A DNA stretch of 64,000 nucleotides from Lepturacanthus savala (GCA_030544235.1 CM060467.1:3511501-3575500); one strand, 5' to 3'. Positions 1 to 13,544 are shown, counted from the first letter of the stretch. A program made the numbers and translations. The notes: generated by a model not told the origin, from the sequence alone.

Positions 1-207
1 ATATTTTTGTAATATATCTATTAATTAGACCATTTTAATAAAACATTTAAAACATGGTTCATCATGTCTAAAGTTATGTTTCATGCAGTAGAAGGTTATT
101 TATTATAACATTTATTCCCTTACACTGATAATCCACCAAAGATTTTGGATAAATGAGCCTTTTTTTGGTTGTTTTGTTCAACGAAAATTATGAAATTCAC
201 TGAAGTT

Positions 208-208
<1 letters not shown>
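1..208. other. AT-rich intergenic DNA
   Basis: No gene or repeat family recognised before the first CA tract. Confidence 0.5.
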
Positions 209-266
<58 letters not shown>

Positions 267-282
267 ACACACACACACACAC
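209..282. repeat. (CA)n microsatellite
   Basis: About 37 CA dinucleotides with one AG interruption near 262. Confidence 0.97.
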
Positions 283-741
283 TCACCCTGTGCTGTACAG
301 CTCAACCTCTGCTCTGTTTCTACATCCAGAGACTAATTGTTGAATGGATGAAGGAGGATCTGGAATCTCTGGGGCAGGTGTGAAGATCTTTGTGTGAGAC
401 CTGCAGCGTGTTCATGAATATTCTGAATATTCCAGACACAACTTCCTCAATCTCTCACTCCCCCAGTGTCTCAATTACATCCAAAACCACCCAGAATCAG
501 AGCATCATAAAGTTGAACCTTCAGTCCAAAACCTGCATCTCAACCATGAAGGGACAGAACTTCCTGCTGCAGGAAAACAGAAGAAAACCTGCAGAATCAC
601 CTGTGATTTACCTGTAAAACCACTGAGTCTCCAACCTTTAACATCAGCAGCATTTAATACGTGTAGTTTTAGTTTAATTCCTCAGATAATTGATTAATCT
701 ACAGTTTATTTAAATGATTAATTGATTAGTTATTTGGTTTG

Positions 742-773
<32 letters not shown>

Positions 774-1290
774 CATTTAAAGCAGCTTCTCTAATGCTGA
801 ACATGAAGTGACTTTAACAGCAGCTGTAGCTTCCAGAGAAAACAGGAATGTGAGCAGTTTTATTTTTTATTTTAGTTAATTTTCCTGACTTTAGACGACA
901 CTTTTCATCCTGAACAGCTCATGTCCTGGAAGCTTCCAGCCTCCCGTCAGCTTTCATCACATTTACATTTATTTTGGAGCATATGTAAATGTGATTTATG
1001 TGGATAAAGACGCCTGAGTCATCCCTCAGCGTGCTGAGTCAGAGTCTGGCTCCAAACGTGGAAATCCATCACCAAACAGGGAAAAACACATTAATTGGAT
1101 TTAAAACAAATATGGTGGAGTTTGAAGGCTGGTGCATGAATTATAGACGCGTGTTTGACTAAAGAGTCGACGGGTGTGATGTCATAAAGTCCAACATCTC
1201 AGACATGCTCTCAGTTTATGGAGCTACACACATTCACTTCTTCTGCTTTAGCTTCACAAAGCAGCAACGAACATGTTTGGTGCCGATAAA
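283..1290. other. intergenic, no gene seen
   Basis: Mixed-composition DNA with one short (TG)n at 742-769. Short open frames here lack any domain or splice support. Confidence 0.5.
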
Positions 1291-2330
1291 CTAATATAAA
1301 TATGATAATAATATATATTATATAATAATGGATGTCCCTCTTTAATAATTGGCTAATAATGTAATAAAAGTCCTGAACTTATAATATTAATATTATATTA
1401 ACTAATTACTGTTACTGGCTCAGATAAAAGAAATGTTTTCTTCATCAGTTATAAGTTATTATCAGCTAATTTTAGGTTATTAAATTAATAATATTACAAT
1501 AATGTAATAAAAGTGCTGAAACGATAACGTAATAACGGGAAGTTAGCATAAGAATGTAATATCAATACATTATTAACATTATTTTAATATGTTAATAACG
1601 TTATTATATTATCCTGACACGATTACAATAACTTTTATTACATTATCATACAGTTATTACATGAATAATATTACTTTATTATATTAATAATGTTACATTA
1701 TTATGCTAATAGCCTTAATATATTACATTAACATTATATTAATAATGTTATAACATCATGTTACATTAATAATGTAATACTGTTACATTATTATATTAAT
1801 AATGTTACATTATTACATTAATAATGTTACTTTATTACATTAATAATGTAACATGATGTTATAACATTATACATATATACAATATAATGTTAATGTAATA
1901 TATTAAGGCTATTAGCATGTTACTTTGTTATATTAATGTTACTTTATTATATTAATAATGTTACATTATTACATTAATAATGTTACTTTATTATGTTAAT
2001 AATGTTACATTATTACATTAATAATGTTACATTATTATATTAATAATGTTACATTATTACATTAATAATGTTACTTTATTATATTAATAATGTTACATTA
2101 TTACATTAATAATGTTACATTATTACATTAATAATGTTACTTTATTATGTTAATAATGTTACATTATTATATTAATAATGTTACATTATTACTTTAATAA
2201 AGTTATGTTATTACATTAATAATGTTACTTTATTACATTAATAATGTTACTTTATTATGTTAATAATGTAACGTTATTACATTATTAATGTTATTGTTTT
2301 AGCACTTTTATTACATTAGTGGCCTATTAT
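1291..2330. repeat. AT-rich tandem repeat, TAATAATGTTACATTATTAC units
   Basis: An imperfect array of ATTAATAATGTTACATTATT-type units, clearest from 1,660 to 2,290. Units are self-complementary (AATGTTACATT / TAATAATGT), so the tract can form hairpins or cruciforms. Confidence 0.85.
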
Positions 2331-3379
2331 ACTATAATAGTACATCATAGTATAATTTCAGGGTTTTACCAAATATTTGATTAATCATCATCAATAGTAT
2401 CATTATTTTATTCTATTTTATTGTTGTTGTGAATCCTGCAGTGTTTTCTCTGACTTCTTCTTCTTCTTCTTCATTTTCTTCTTCTACTTTTTTTCTATAT
2501 TGCAGACGCTGCCTCGGCTGCACTCTGAGAACGTCGTGAACCTCACACTCTTCTCACCAATTACCTGCATCTCCGTCTGTGTTGTGTGATTGAGAGAAGG
2601 TGTGAGAGGAAGAGAAAGTGAGAATGTGTCTATGCATGTGTTTATTTGTGTGTGTGTGTGTGTGTGTGTGTGTCCACGTCTCATTCTTCTGCCTCTGTTT
2701 CCCCTCCGGTTCTCATGCATAATTCATGGGACCTCTCATGAATATGCTAATTAGCCGGCATGCAGGGAGAGGTGAGAGGGCTTCCCCTGTTCTATTCTTA
2801 CATTCGTCTGATGAGAGAGGGATGGAAAACTGAGAGAGAGAAAGGGTGGAAGCGAGAGATGCTGCAGCAGGAGAAAAGGACTGAGAGAAGGAGGGAAACG
2901 CTGGAAGGACAGAGAGTGGAAATGTGAAATAAGAATGTTGTGTTGGAGACAAATGAGTCACCCATGCTGAGGAGATGAGATTGGAAAGAAAAAGGAGAAA
3001 TAGTTGTCATTGTTCCATCAGGATTCAGGCGTTTTGTTTGAAAGGCGACAGACAGGCGGTGAATAACTCCACTTTCAACAAATAATACAAAAAAAAAAAA
3101 AATCCTGAGTAGTTTGGAGACAAAGAGAAGGAGGGGATGCAAACTCCCAGCACTAATCAGATAAATTGCAGCAGGAGAAGAGGCGGCAGGTAGAGATTAA
3201 ACAACAACTAACGAAGCAGAAACTACACTTCAAACACGTCAGCTTCAAACGTTACGTAACACGAAAATAAACCTTAAAAAAACCTTTAAACCACATCACA
3301 ACACAAGAGAAACCAGCTCAGGCTGCTTCATTCCACTCTGGAAATTCTACTCTGACAGGATTTATGCTCTATGTGTTGG

Positions 3380-3443
<64 letters not shown>

Positions 3444-4239
3444 CGGTCAGTGACAAATAATGTTTGGCAAATGAGAAAGTCAAAAACTTTTTAAAATACA
3501 GTTTTAAGAAGCATTCATCAGGTCTATAAATATCTATAAATGTACATTTTGTGTTCACGTTGGTTTCTTTTTATTTAAAAGTCCAGTTATATTATTATTA
3601 TCATTATAGTAGAATAGTAGAGTATAATTGTGATGTGGATAGTTTAAATCTAAATTTTTAAATAATAATAAACATGCTATCAACTAGTTTTATATTCTAG
3701 TTCAATTGTCTTGAATTCGCAGATATTTTTGCTCATTTCAAGTTTTCTTTCAAATTATTTAAACAATTCAATCCATATTGTAATATTTTATAATATATAA
3801 CAGTTATAATATATAATATATAAACTGGCTTTAGACTAAATGAACCAACTAGGGCCATAGCCACGACCCAAAATTCGACATTCTATATATATAATATACA
3901 ATATACTGGTATATTGAATTAAGCTATAATATATATAATATATATGAGCTAATAAGTTAAAGCCATGTCCTATTATTTCCTGCTTCTATCCATCCAAACA
4001 TCCAAATCGCAGCCTATTATTGATGGATAATTCATCCTGTGACTGAACATGACCTTAAAATATTCATTCGTGTCCTTTCACATTTTACTTTGGGCTCCAT
4101 TAACAGCAGGTTACAGGTTAGCATCTCTATTAGCATCCGCTGATGAAGCTACTGGAAGCTACTTCACTAGTTTAGAATTTTACAGTTTCCACTTTTCCTT
4201 CTCTTTGCCTGGTTGTCATCTGCCTTACATTTCTGACCA
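2331..4239. other. intergenic with microsatellites and one candidate conserved island
   Basis: Contains (TG)n at about 2,645-2,673, a compound (TA)n(TG)n at about 3,380-3,440, and an island at 2,710-2,775 with ATGAATATGCTAATTAGC. No coding region is supported. Confidence 0.5.
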
Positions 4240-5588
4240 GTTAGTTAGATAGTTAGTTAGTTAAAGTAGTTATTTATCTATCTATAGTTAGTTAGTTAGT
4301 TAGATAATTCGTTAGTTAAAGTATTTATTTATCTATCTATCTATTTAGTTAGTTAGTTAAAGTATTTATTTATCTATCTATAGATAGTTAGATAGTTAGT
4401 TAGTTAGTTGATGTATGTATTTATCTATCTATAGTTAGTTAGTTAGTTAGTTAGATAATTAGTGAGTTAAAGTATTTATTTATCTATCTATAGATAGTTA
4501 GTTAGTTAGATAGTTAGTTAGTTAGTTAAAGTATTTATTTATCTATCTATACATAGTTAGTTAGTTAAATAGTTAGTTAGTTAGTTAAAGTATTTATTTA
4601 TCTATCTATAGTTAGTTAGTTAGTTAGTTAGATAATTAGTTAGTTAAAGTATTTAATTATCTATCTATAGATAGTTAGATAGTTAGTTGAAGTATGTATT
4701 CATTATTTGTTTAGTTAGTTAGTTAGTCAGTTAAAAGTAATTATTTTAAATTATTCAGTTAGTTAGCTAAAGTATTTAGTTATTTATTTCGTTAGTTAAA
4801 GTATTTATTTATCTATCTATAGTTAGTTAGTTAGTTAGTTAGATAATTAGTTAGTTAAAGTATTTATTTATCTATCTATTTAGTTAGTTAGTTAGTTAAT
4901 TGAATTATTTATTCATGATTTGTTTAGTTAGTTAAAAGTAATTATTTTTATTTATTCAGTTAGTTAGCTAAAGTATTTAGTTATTTAGTTAGTTAGTTAG
5001 TTAGTTAAAGTATTTATTTATCTATTTAGTTAGTTAATTAGTTAGTTAGTTAGTTGAAGTATGTATTCATTATTTGTTTAGTTAGTTAGTCAGTTAAAAG
5101 TAATTATTTTTAATTATTCAGTTAGTTAGCTAAATTATTTAGTTATTTAGTTAGTTAAAGTATTTATTTATCTATCTATTTAGTTAGTTAGTTAGTTAGT
5201 TAGTTGAAGTATGTATTCATTATTTGTTTAGTTAGTTAGTTAGTTAGTTACAAATAATTATTTTGAATTATTCAGTTAGCTAGCTAAAGTATTTATTTAT
5301 TTATTTAGTTAGTTAGTTAGTCAGTTAAAAGTAATTATTTTTAATTATTTATTCAGTTAGTTAGCTAAAGTATTTAGTTATTTAGTTAGTTAAAGTATTT
5401 ATTTATCTATCTAGCTAGTTAGTTGGTTAGTTAGTTGAAGTATTTATTCATCATTGTTTAATTAGTTAGTTAGTTAATTAAAAGCAATTAGTTTTATTTA
5501 TTCAGTTAGCTAAAATATTTAGTTATTTAGTTAGTTAAAGTATTTATTTATATATCAATCTAGTTAGTTAGTTAGTTAGTTAGTTAGA
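4240..5588. repeat. TTAG/TAGT tetranucleotide array
   Basis: About 1.35 kb of GTTAGTTAGTTA runs broken by TATTTATTTATCTATCTAT and AAAGTAATTATTTT spacers, repeating with a loose higher-order period of about 60-90 bp. It is not telomeric: the unit is TTAG, not TTAGGG. Confidence 0.95.
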
Positions 5589-5656
5589 TATGAACAGATC
5601 AGGTAAATTCAGACTGAAACAGGATGAAACATCTGAATTAAACGTCTGAATCGCTG

Positions 5657-5724
5657 GAGGATGGGAGGGGGAGGGGGGAGGGGGAGGGGGGAGGGGGGAG
5701 GGGGGAGGGGGGGGAGGGGGGGGG
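5657..5724 (+). repeat. G-rich tract (GGGGGAG)n
   Basis: About ten runs of four to nine G separated by single A, with strong G-quadruplex potential on the plus strand. Confidence 0.9.
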
Positions 5725-5865
5725 ACCCAGAGTTAAACCAGAGTTCATTCCAGTAAAATTTATGACAGACACAGACAGTAGAAATTGAGAGTGACATGAA
5801 CACTCTGAGTCCCCATGCAAATACATGCAATTACCTAGAGATGGCTGCTTATACAGACACCATGG

Positions 5866-5866
<1 letters not shown>

Positions 5867-5917
<51 letters not shown>

Positions 5918-6000
5918 CACAGCACAGCTACATATTTACAGTGTTGGTGAGGTTGCAGCTTGTTGCACAGACAGGACAGAGTGAATGGGAGGGAGTGTGA

Positions 6001-6036
<36 letters not shown>
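5867..6036. repeat. paired (CA)n and (TG)n microsatellites
   Basis: (CA)n at about 5,868-5,915 and (TG)n at about 6,001-6,036 flank 85 bp. The two tracts are complementary and could pair as an inverted repeat. Confidence 0.9.
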
Positions 6037-6124
6037 ACATGTTTGTTCCATAATTTAAGCAACTGACAAAGACCAGTAACACGAATCCATGAGAAATGAA
6101 GGAAAATTAAAGGTAGAGTTTGTG

Positions 6125-7075
6125 TGGAGCACCACACATACATGTGGGGTCCTCTGTCAAACACCTACATTATGGGGACCACCCTTTCCAAATGAGAAAG
6201 ATTTAGTTTCAGTTTCATAAAAAATCTTTCAGGCCAATGTCCCCACCAAGATAAATAAGTGATCACACACACATACTCATTTATCTGAATATGTGGGGTC
6301 ATCCATCAAATACCTACATTGTGAGGACAGCCTTTTCCAAATGAGTTAGATATAGTTTCCCTGCCACAATAGATAAATAAACACACACAAAAATATATTC
6401 ATTTATCTGACCTCACACGGTCATATGTCACATACCTGCATTATGAGGACCACCCTTTAACTGTGTGTCCCTAATGTTATTTAGTTAGTTAGTTATTTAG
6501 TTAGTTCATACATTAATTTATTAATAAATATAAATGACCACACACACACAAACACACACATATTCAGTTATCTAACCCCACGGGATCATACGTCAAATAC
6601 CTAAATTATGAGGACCACCCTTTAACTATGTGTCCCTAATGCTATTTAGTTAGTTATTTAGTTAGTTCATACATTCATTTATTAATAAATATAAATGACC
6701 ACACACACACAAACACACACATATTCAGTTATCTAACCCCATGGGATCATACGTCAAATACCTACATTATGGGGACCACCCTTTTTAAATGACATAGAGA
6801 TACTTTTAACTGTGTGTCCCTAATGTTATTTAGTTAGTTAGTTATTTAGTTAGTTCATACATTAATTTATTAATAAATATACACACACACAAACACACAC
6901 ATATTCAGTTATCTAACCCTATGGGATCATATGTCAAATACCTACATTATGGGGACCACCCTTTTTTAAATGAGATAGACATAGTTTTAGCTCCAAAGAA
7001 CTTTCAGGCCGGTGTCCCTAATGTTAGTCAGTTAGTTTATTAATTAATTTATTAAGAAATATAAATGATGGAACT
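6125..7075. repeat. dispersed family A, tandem cluster of about five copies
   Basis: Copies of a unit containing ACCTACATTATGGGGACCAC, AATGAGATAGACATAGTTT and CTTTCAGGCCAATGTCCC, separated by CACACACACATATTCAGTTATC. The same family recurs at about 15.2, 35.7, 38-39.4, 40.3-40.9, 42-42.5, 43.4, 43.9-44.1, 45.6-46 and 46.8-47.0 kb. Confidence 0.85.
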
Positions 7076-7129
7076 TCTCTCGTGGATCAACAACACATGC
7101 ACTAACTCTCTAATTCACACACCACATTT

Positions 7130-7460
7130 TTTTAGTGGCCACAGACAGAGGCAGGAGGAGGACTGGAAGAAGAAGAGGAGGAGGAGGAGGAGAGAGGAGG
7201 TGATGCCTCTCCTCACTGATCCCTTATGCTAAGAGGGATTTGCATACATTTTTAATCAAAGCAAATTAGATCATAACCAAATTAAATCACGCTTTCCAGC
7301 CGCCCCGTTCTCTGTCTGCCTCCTGTTCATCCGCCCACCTATTCCTCATCATTTAATTATAGCCACTAATAAGTATGGGTAGAGCCAAAAAAAAAACGCA
7401 GCACGGATATGGAGCTAATTGCTAAAAACTATAGGTCTAGTGTGTTGTTGTGATGTTTAA
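7130..7460. promoter_or_regulatory. candidate conserved non-coding element with POU octamer
   Basis: A non-repetitive island after a GGAGGA tract with ATTTGCAT (7,238-7,245), TTTAATCAAAGCAAATTAGA and TTTAATTATAGCC, words bound by POU and homeodomain proteins. Candidate enhancer only; no alignment was possible. Confidence 0.35.
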
Positions 7461-7603
7461 TCGTCAGCTGTCAATCATCCAGCGGCTGAAAACCTCAGCA
7501 TGGAGACCGGATTTTCAAGATTTAGCAGCTGAAGTGATTTTTACGACAGGTTTTAATGTTGATTTTTGCTGCTGTAGCGACAAACATGGTTATAAATCAC
7601 AGG

Positions 7604-7914
7604 AAAACACACACACACACACACTATGGTGTACAGGTTTCTAGGAGTCATTTGCAGGATTATGTTGGTGTATCACCCAAAATGTCCCCACAACTGGAAA
7701 TGTCCTCACAGAAAAGGTTGTTTCTCAATACTTGGTCCTCACAAGTGTAGCAAAACCACAACACAAACACACACACACACCATGATGTACAGGTTTCTAG
7801 GAGTCATTTGCAGGATTGTGTTGGTGAGAATCACCCAAAATGTCCCCACAACCGGAAATGTCCTCACAGAAAAGGTTGTTTCTCAATACTTGGTCCTCAC
7901 AAGTGTAGCAAAAC

Positions 7915-7991
<77 letters not shown>

Positions 7992-8145
7992 ATGATGTAC
8001 AGGTTTCTAAGAGTCATTTGCAGGATTATGTTGGTGTATCACGCAAAATGTCCCCACAACTGGAAATGTCCTCACAGAAAAGGTTGTTTCTCAATACGTG
8101 GTCCTCACAAGTATAGCAAAACCAACACACACACACACACACTGT
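7604..8145. repeat. dispersed family B, three tandem copies
   Basis: Three units of about 150-200 bp containing ATGTACAGGTTTCTAGGAGT, CAAAATGTCCCCACAACTGG, ACAGAAAAGGTTGTTTCTCA and GTCCTCACAAGTGTAGCAAA, joined by (CA)n tracts; the tract at 7,917-7,990 is the longest. Other copies lie at 16,350-16,495 and 22,715-22,890 in reverse orientation. Confidence 0.9.
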
Positions 8146-8798
8146 AAGACACACACCACCCACACTCTATATAATGCACAAGCACTAAAACACATAAACA
8201 CACACACACATCTGATCTTCAGTCCAAGGACGTTTTACACTAAATGAGATGAAATTGTTTTCATAGTCACAGAAATTTCTGAAGCAGAACTAATACATAA
8301 AGAAGTAAAGAAGGTCACTATGGAAACGGGCTGTGACCTTTGACCTGAATGTTTCTCTGCTAATAAGAATGAGGTGAAATTAAATCAGTGGGATTCCTAA
8401 TATCTAAGTATATACACTGCTCATAATAAGTTAGGGATGTTGTGAGAGATTCTATATATTTGGGGTAATAAATATATTATTATTAGTAGTAATTTTAAAG
8501 GGAAACGTTACTTATTTCATTCAAATTCAGACCAAATAGGAAAATCTTTCATGTGTGTGTTGTGTTTGCATATGTGTGAGTGTGTGTGTGTGTTTATGTG
8601 TGTGTGTCTCCTCTCTCCACTTCAAGCCGTCTGCTCTCTTTCATTCTTTTATCCTTTTTTTTTTCTTTTTTTATTCCTGTTTTAATAACCTATAAAGGGC
8701 CTGTTACTTTTTTAAATAAAACATAAAGCAGAGGTCATAAAAGGGGAATAAAATGCTGGGCTGGGGCCAAGCTCTGAGTGTGTGTGTGTGTGTGCGTG

Positions 8799-8855
<57 letters not shown>

Positions 8856-8950
8856 CATCTATATCAGACGTAAAGTCTGTAAAATAGCAGTCGTGATCCT
8901 GGCTGAGTGTTTGTTGACCTTGTTTCAGTGGATCTGAGTAGGATCATCAG
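8146..8950. other. intergenic with (TG)n tracts
   Basis: Holds (TG)n at 8,575-8,610 and 8,779-8,853. Nothing coding. Confidence 0.5.
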
Positions 8951-9380
8951 GCCTTTATAAGACCTTTATAAGATATATATAAAAGACCTTTATAAGACCT
9001 ATGTAATACCTTCATAAGACCTATATAAGACCTTTATAAGATATATATAAGACCTTTATAAGATATATATAAGACCTTTATAAGATATATATAAGACCTT
9101 TATAAGACCTATATAAGACCTTTATAAGATATATATATATAAGACCTTTATAAGATATATATAAGACCTTTATAAGATATATATAAGACCTTTATAAGAC
9201 CTATATAAGACCTTTATAAGATATATATATAAGACCTTTATAAGATATATATAAGACCTTTATAAGATATATATAAGACCTTTATAAGACCTATATAAGA
9301 CCTTTATAAGATATATATAAGACCTTTATAAGACCTATGTAATACCTTCATAAGACCTATATAAGACATTTATAAGACCA
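8951..9380. repeat. minisatellite AAGACCTTTATAAGATATAT
   Basis: About 20 units of 19-23 bp alternating AAGACCTTTATAAGATATAT and AAGACCTATATAAGACC. Diluted relatives occur at 10,184-10,235 and near 11,800. Confidence 0.93.
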
Positions 9381-12330
9381 TCAGATCTGGTTCCGTGGTC
9401 CGAGGAGGTTCAGACGCTTCCTAAACATCTAATAAACCTCTCTACAGCAGCTGGTATCAGGGAGGACTGTGGATACGACTCCTTTATATCGATGAGGAGG
9501 CTCCTGAGATGTGGTTGAAGCAGGTTTTCTCTGACAGTAATGTATGGGCGTTAATAGGTGAACCTGCAGGAGGAGCGGATCCATGATGCCGCTGACAGAA
9601 AAAAGAAAATGAAGTTTAGGAAAACAGCAAAGATCCTGTCGAGAAGAAAGGTCCCTGAACCATGAATATTTACATCAGTTAGAGGAATGTGTGGGTGAGA
9701 GTCATCTCTCTCTCTCTCTTCACCTCCAAACATAAAGTCGGGGATAGGAATAATTGCAGTTTTTAGCGGAGTGAAACATCGTGAAATGTGTGTCGCTCAC
9801 AGAGCTTCAAACGGCTCAGAGAGGAACTGAGAGCAAATCTTAGCACGATGCGTTTAAGGACATCAAACAAGACGCAATCAGCCGCTGTAGGTGGAGGCGG
9901 CGAGGGGGGCGGGGCTTATTCCCTTTAACATTAATGCACTTTTCCCACAAGAAGAGGTTTAAGCATCGAGACAGAGAGAATGAGAACTGCAGCTGAGTTA
10001 ATGCTAATGTAAGGACGAGATGAAAGTTTCATTAAAAGGTTAACATCATTACATCATTACATAACCTTTTAACATCATTAAAAGGTTAATTTATTTCAGT
10101 GATTCCATTCAAAAAGTTAAACTTGTATAGTGTTTACACTTATTTATATTACAACGCAGTTGTGCTTTAAATTCATTCATTTATAAGACCCTTATAAGAC
10201 CCTTATAGGACCCTTATAAGACCCTTATAAGACCTTACAGCTCACAGTGCATGTCACAGCGAATGAGAATCACAAGGTCAAAGGAACCATCTAAAAAACT
10301 CCGAGACAGAATTTAGTGTAAAGTTTCCACAGTCAGTGATGGTTTGGGCTTTTCTTTGACTAAAACGAGGCTTTTTATCAACTAAAATATGGCTAAACAA
10401 AAAAGAATCCAAGTTGACAAAATATAACTAAAACTAATACGAGCATTTTACAAACTCAATTGAAAATCAGTCGACAAAATCAACACTGCTGCACTGAATG
10501 TGAGATGAGCTCAGATCTGGAATTGGAACGAGGTGGCATCAGAATAACGGACATAGAATCCATGATGACTTTTTATTATTTCACTGGGATTTCATCATCT
10601 GGTTGTTGTCATCTTTTTATAATCAGGAATCAGATTTTCCAGCAGCAGCCGAAGAGAAAAGTGATCGAACTTCTTATTTAAACAAGTGTCTGCAGTAACA
10701 GCTGCTGCCCTCGGGGGGCGCTGTTCGATTATTATTATTATTTTTGCTATTAATAGTTATTATTACTGCAGAATAATGGATTTAATGTTAATTTATTAAC
10801 ATAGAATAATTAATTTATTGTATCAGGAGCTGCAAGTACCATTTTTATTGTTAATGAATGTATTTTATGAGTAATTTATAGTAATAATTGAATGCATTTA
10901 GTTTCAGAATCCCGTCCAGGGTGAAGTTATCCCTATTGCTTGCATACTTTTTCTATTGCAGCTATTAATGTGCTTGGACACAGTAATTTATTTATAGAAA
11001 AGTAATTAACAATTTCCATGGCTGATGAATGTATTTTTGAGTAATTTATTCTATAGGACATCATGATCCTCAGCTGCAATTTGTGTTATATAATATTTAA
11101 AGGTCAGGAACTCGTCTCTTCACTAATTAACCCACCTGGGCTTCATCAGCCAATCAGCTGTTCAATCTAATTAAATGACTCTTTATTCTGTTTAGTGAAT
11201 TTAATGCTAATGCTAATGTGCTAGCATTGTAAGGCATTAAAATAACATTAAAGCTGCTAATCAGCAGCATGTTAGAGTTAGAATTAATCTGGTGAACCAA
11301 CATGAACCAAAAGCAGCTTCCTTCAACTTCTTCTTATACCAAAAAGTAAAAAATCTATTTATAAGACCTAAAAAATCAATTTATGATTCTGTGAACCAAA
11401 GAAAAACATATTCATGAAACAGTGAATGTTTGTCGTGTTGATTATTGAAACAACAAACAACAAACAAATGAATTATCAGAACAGTTGTTGGTTAATTTCC
11501 TGTTGTTGAACCAATCATTCCAGCAGCTCTTGAATCGTCCTCAGATCTGATAGCAGCTGATCTGCTGATTACAGACTCTCAGCATCTGAGTGACAGACTC
11601 GTCCTTTAAAGAGAGGAACTGACATTATCTGACACTGGCATTTTAAAATCCGCTGTTTCCTCATCAGAAAAATATTCCTGTTTTCCTCCAGTCGTCGTTA
11701 AAGCTTGTTAAAAACTACGTTAACATTGTTCTACGATCACCAAATATGTTCAAAATGTCAAAAGTATGGGTGCCTTTAATTCTCTGAGTATTTTATGACC
11801 TTTATAAAACCTATATAAGACCTTAATGTCCTTTAGAACACAGACAAACCTACAGCTTTCAGCTGCCTGGGTTTCACTTTATTTCCTGGAGCTGCAGCAG
11901 ATCGACAGACTGACAAAATAATAACAATAATGATTATAATAAATATAATAATAATAAAGTTTACATAGTGAGACAATGCCAATGATGCTCACATGTCAAA
12001 TGTCCCTGAGCAATAGGGATATCCTGGTCATGTGACCTCATAAATTGTATGTCCTTCAAAATAAAAGCCCCCTTGGTTGTAATAATAAAGACGTCTCTGA
12101 TCCTTCAACTCTACCTGTAACTTGACGCTTGCTTCCATCACCTCTTCCTCTCTTTTTCCTTCTAAGTCTAAGTCTTTTTGGCCTTTTCTCTCTCTCCGTC
12201 TGACTCTTGTTTCTTCTCCTCCTTTTCTCCATCTCTCCTTCACCACTTTTGTCCCTGATTACCTGGTAGTGAAGCTGCTGCCAGTTGGTAATAGAACATT
12301 TAAATGTAAATGGTGTGTCTGGAAAGATTA
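9381..12330. other. intergenic, mostly unique
   Basis: Contains a short (CTTATAAGACC)n at 10,184-10,235, a CTCF-like GGGGGGCGCTG word near 10,715, and a fragment of the TTAA-flanked MITE family at about 11,965-12,075. No exon recognised; the open frames here are short and without splice context. Confidence 0.5.
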
Positions 12331-12425
12331 GAGAGAGAAGAGGAGATGGAGGAGGAGAAGAAGAGGAGGAGGAAGAAGAGAAGGAGATGGAAGAGAAGGA
12401 GGAGGAGTAGAAGGAGGAGGAGTAA
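12330..12425 (+). repeat. purine-rich GGAGAAG tract
   Basis: Nearly pure A/G for about 95 bp (GAGGAGGAGAAGAAGAGGAG and similar), adjoining the 19-bp minisatellite. Confidence 0.85.
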
Positions 12426-12432
12426 CATCATC

Positions 12433-13543
12433 GGACAGGTGTGATTTACTAGGACAGGTGTGATTTACTAGGACAGGTGTGATTTACTAGGACAGGTGTG
12501 ATTTACTAGGACAGGTGTAATTCACTAGGACAGGTGTGATTTACTAGGACAGGTGTAATTCACTAGGACAGGTGTGATTTACTAGGACAGGTGTAATTCA
12601 CTAGGACAGGTGTAATTCACTAGGACAGGTGTGATTTACTAGGACAGGTGTGATTTACTAGGACAGGTGTGATTTACTAGGACAGGTGTAATTCACTAGG
12701 ACAGGTGTAATTCACTAGGACAGGTGTAATTCACTAGGACAGGTGTGATTTACTAGGACAGGTGTGATTTACTAGGACAGGTGTGATATACTAGGACAGG
12801 TGTGATTTACTAGGACAGGTGTAATTCACTAGGACAGGTGTGATTTACTAGGACAGGTGTAATTCACTAGGACAGGTGTGATTTACTAGGACAGGTGTGA
12901 TATACTAGGACAGGTGTTGATTACTAGGACAGGTGTTGTTTACTATGAAAGGTGTTGTTTACTATGACAGGTGATGTTTACTAGGACAGGTGTGATTTAC
13001 TAGGACAGGTGTGATATACTAGGACAGGTGTAATTCACTAGGACAGGTGTGATTTACTAGGACAGGTGTAATTCACTAGGACAGGTGTGATTTACTAGGA
13101 CAGGTGTTGATTACTAGGACAGGTGTTGATTACTATGACAGGTGATGTTTACTAGGACAGGTGTTGATTACTAGGACGGGTGTGATATACTAGGACAGGT
13201 GTGATATACTAGGACAGGCATTGTTTACTAGGACAGGTATTGTTTACTAGGACAGGTGTTGTTTAGTAGGACAGGTGTGATATACTAGGACAGGTATTGT
13301 TTACTAGGACAGGTGTTGATTACTATGACAGGTGATGTTTACTAGGACAGGTGTTGTTTACTAGGACGGGTGATGTTTACTAGGACAGGTGTTGTTTACT
13401 AGAACGGGTGTTGTTTACTAGGACAGGTGTGATATACTAGGACAGGTGTTGATTACTAGGACAGGTGTGATATACTAGGACAGGTGTTGATTACTAGGAC
13501 AGGTGTTGATTACTAGGACAGGTGTGATATACTAGGACAGGTG
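12433..13543 (+). repeat. 19-bp minisatellite, ACTAGGACAGGTGTGATTT
   Basis: About 58 units. Variants in the last six bases (GTGATTT, GTAATTC, GTGATAT, GTTGATT, GTTGTTT) are ordered, with the first two dominating the left half and the last three the right. Each unit carries CAGGTG, and the GTGATTT type also carries AGGTGTGA. Confidence 0.97.
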
Positions 13544-13544
13544 C

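Noticed and set aside
1291..2330. Centromeric or origin-type AT satellite
   Set aside because: Short, irregular and local; nothing beyond AT-rich tandem units supports such a role.
4240..5588. Telomere-like (TTAG)n as an interstitial telomere
   Set aside because: Vertebrate telomeres are TTAGGG; this is a tetranucleotide microsatellite with AT spacers.
12433..13543. CRISPR-like regular repeats
   Set aside because: Units are contiguous 19-mers without unique spacers, in a vertebrate context; a minisatellite.
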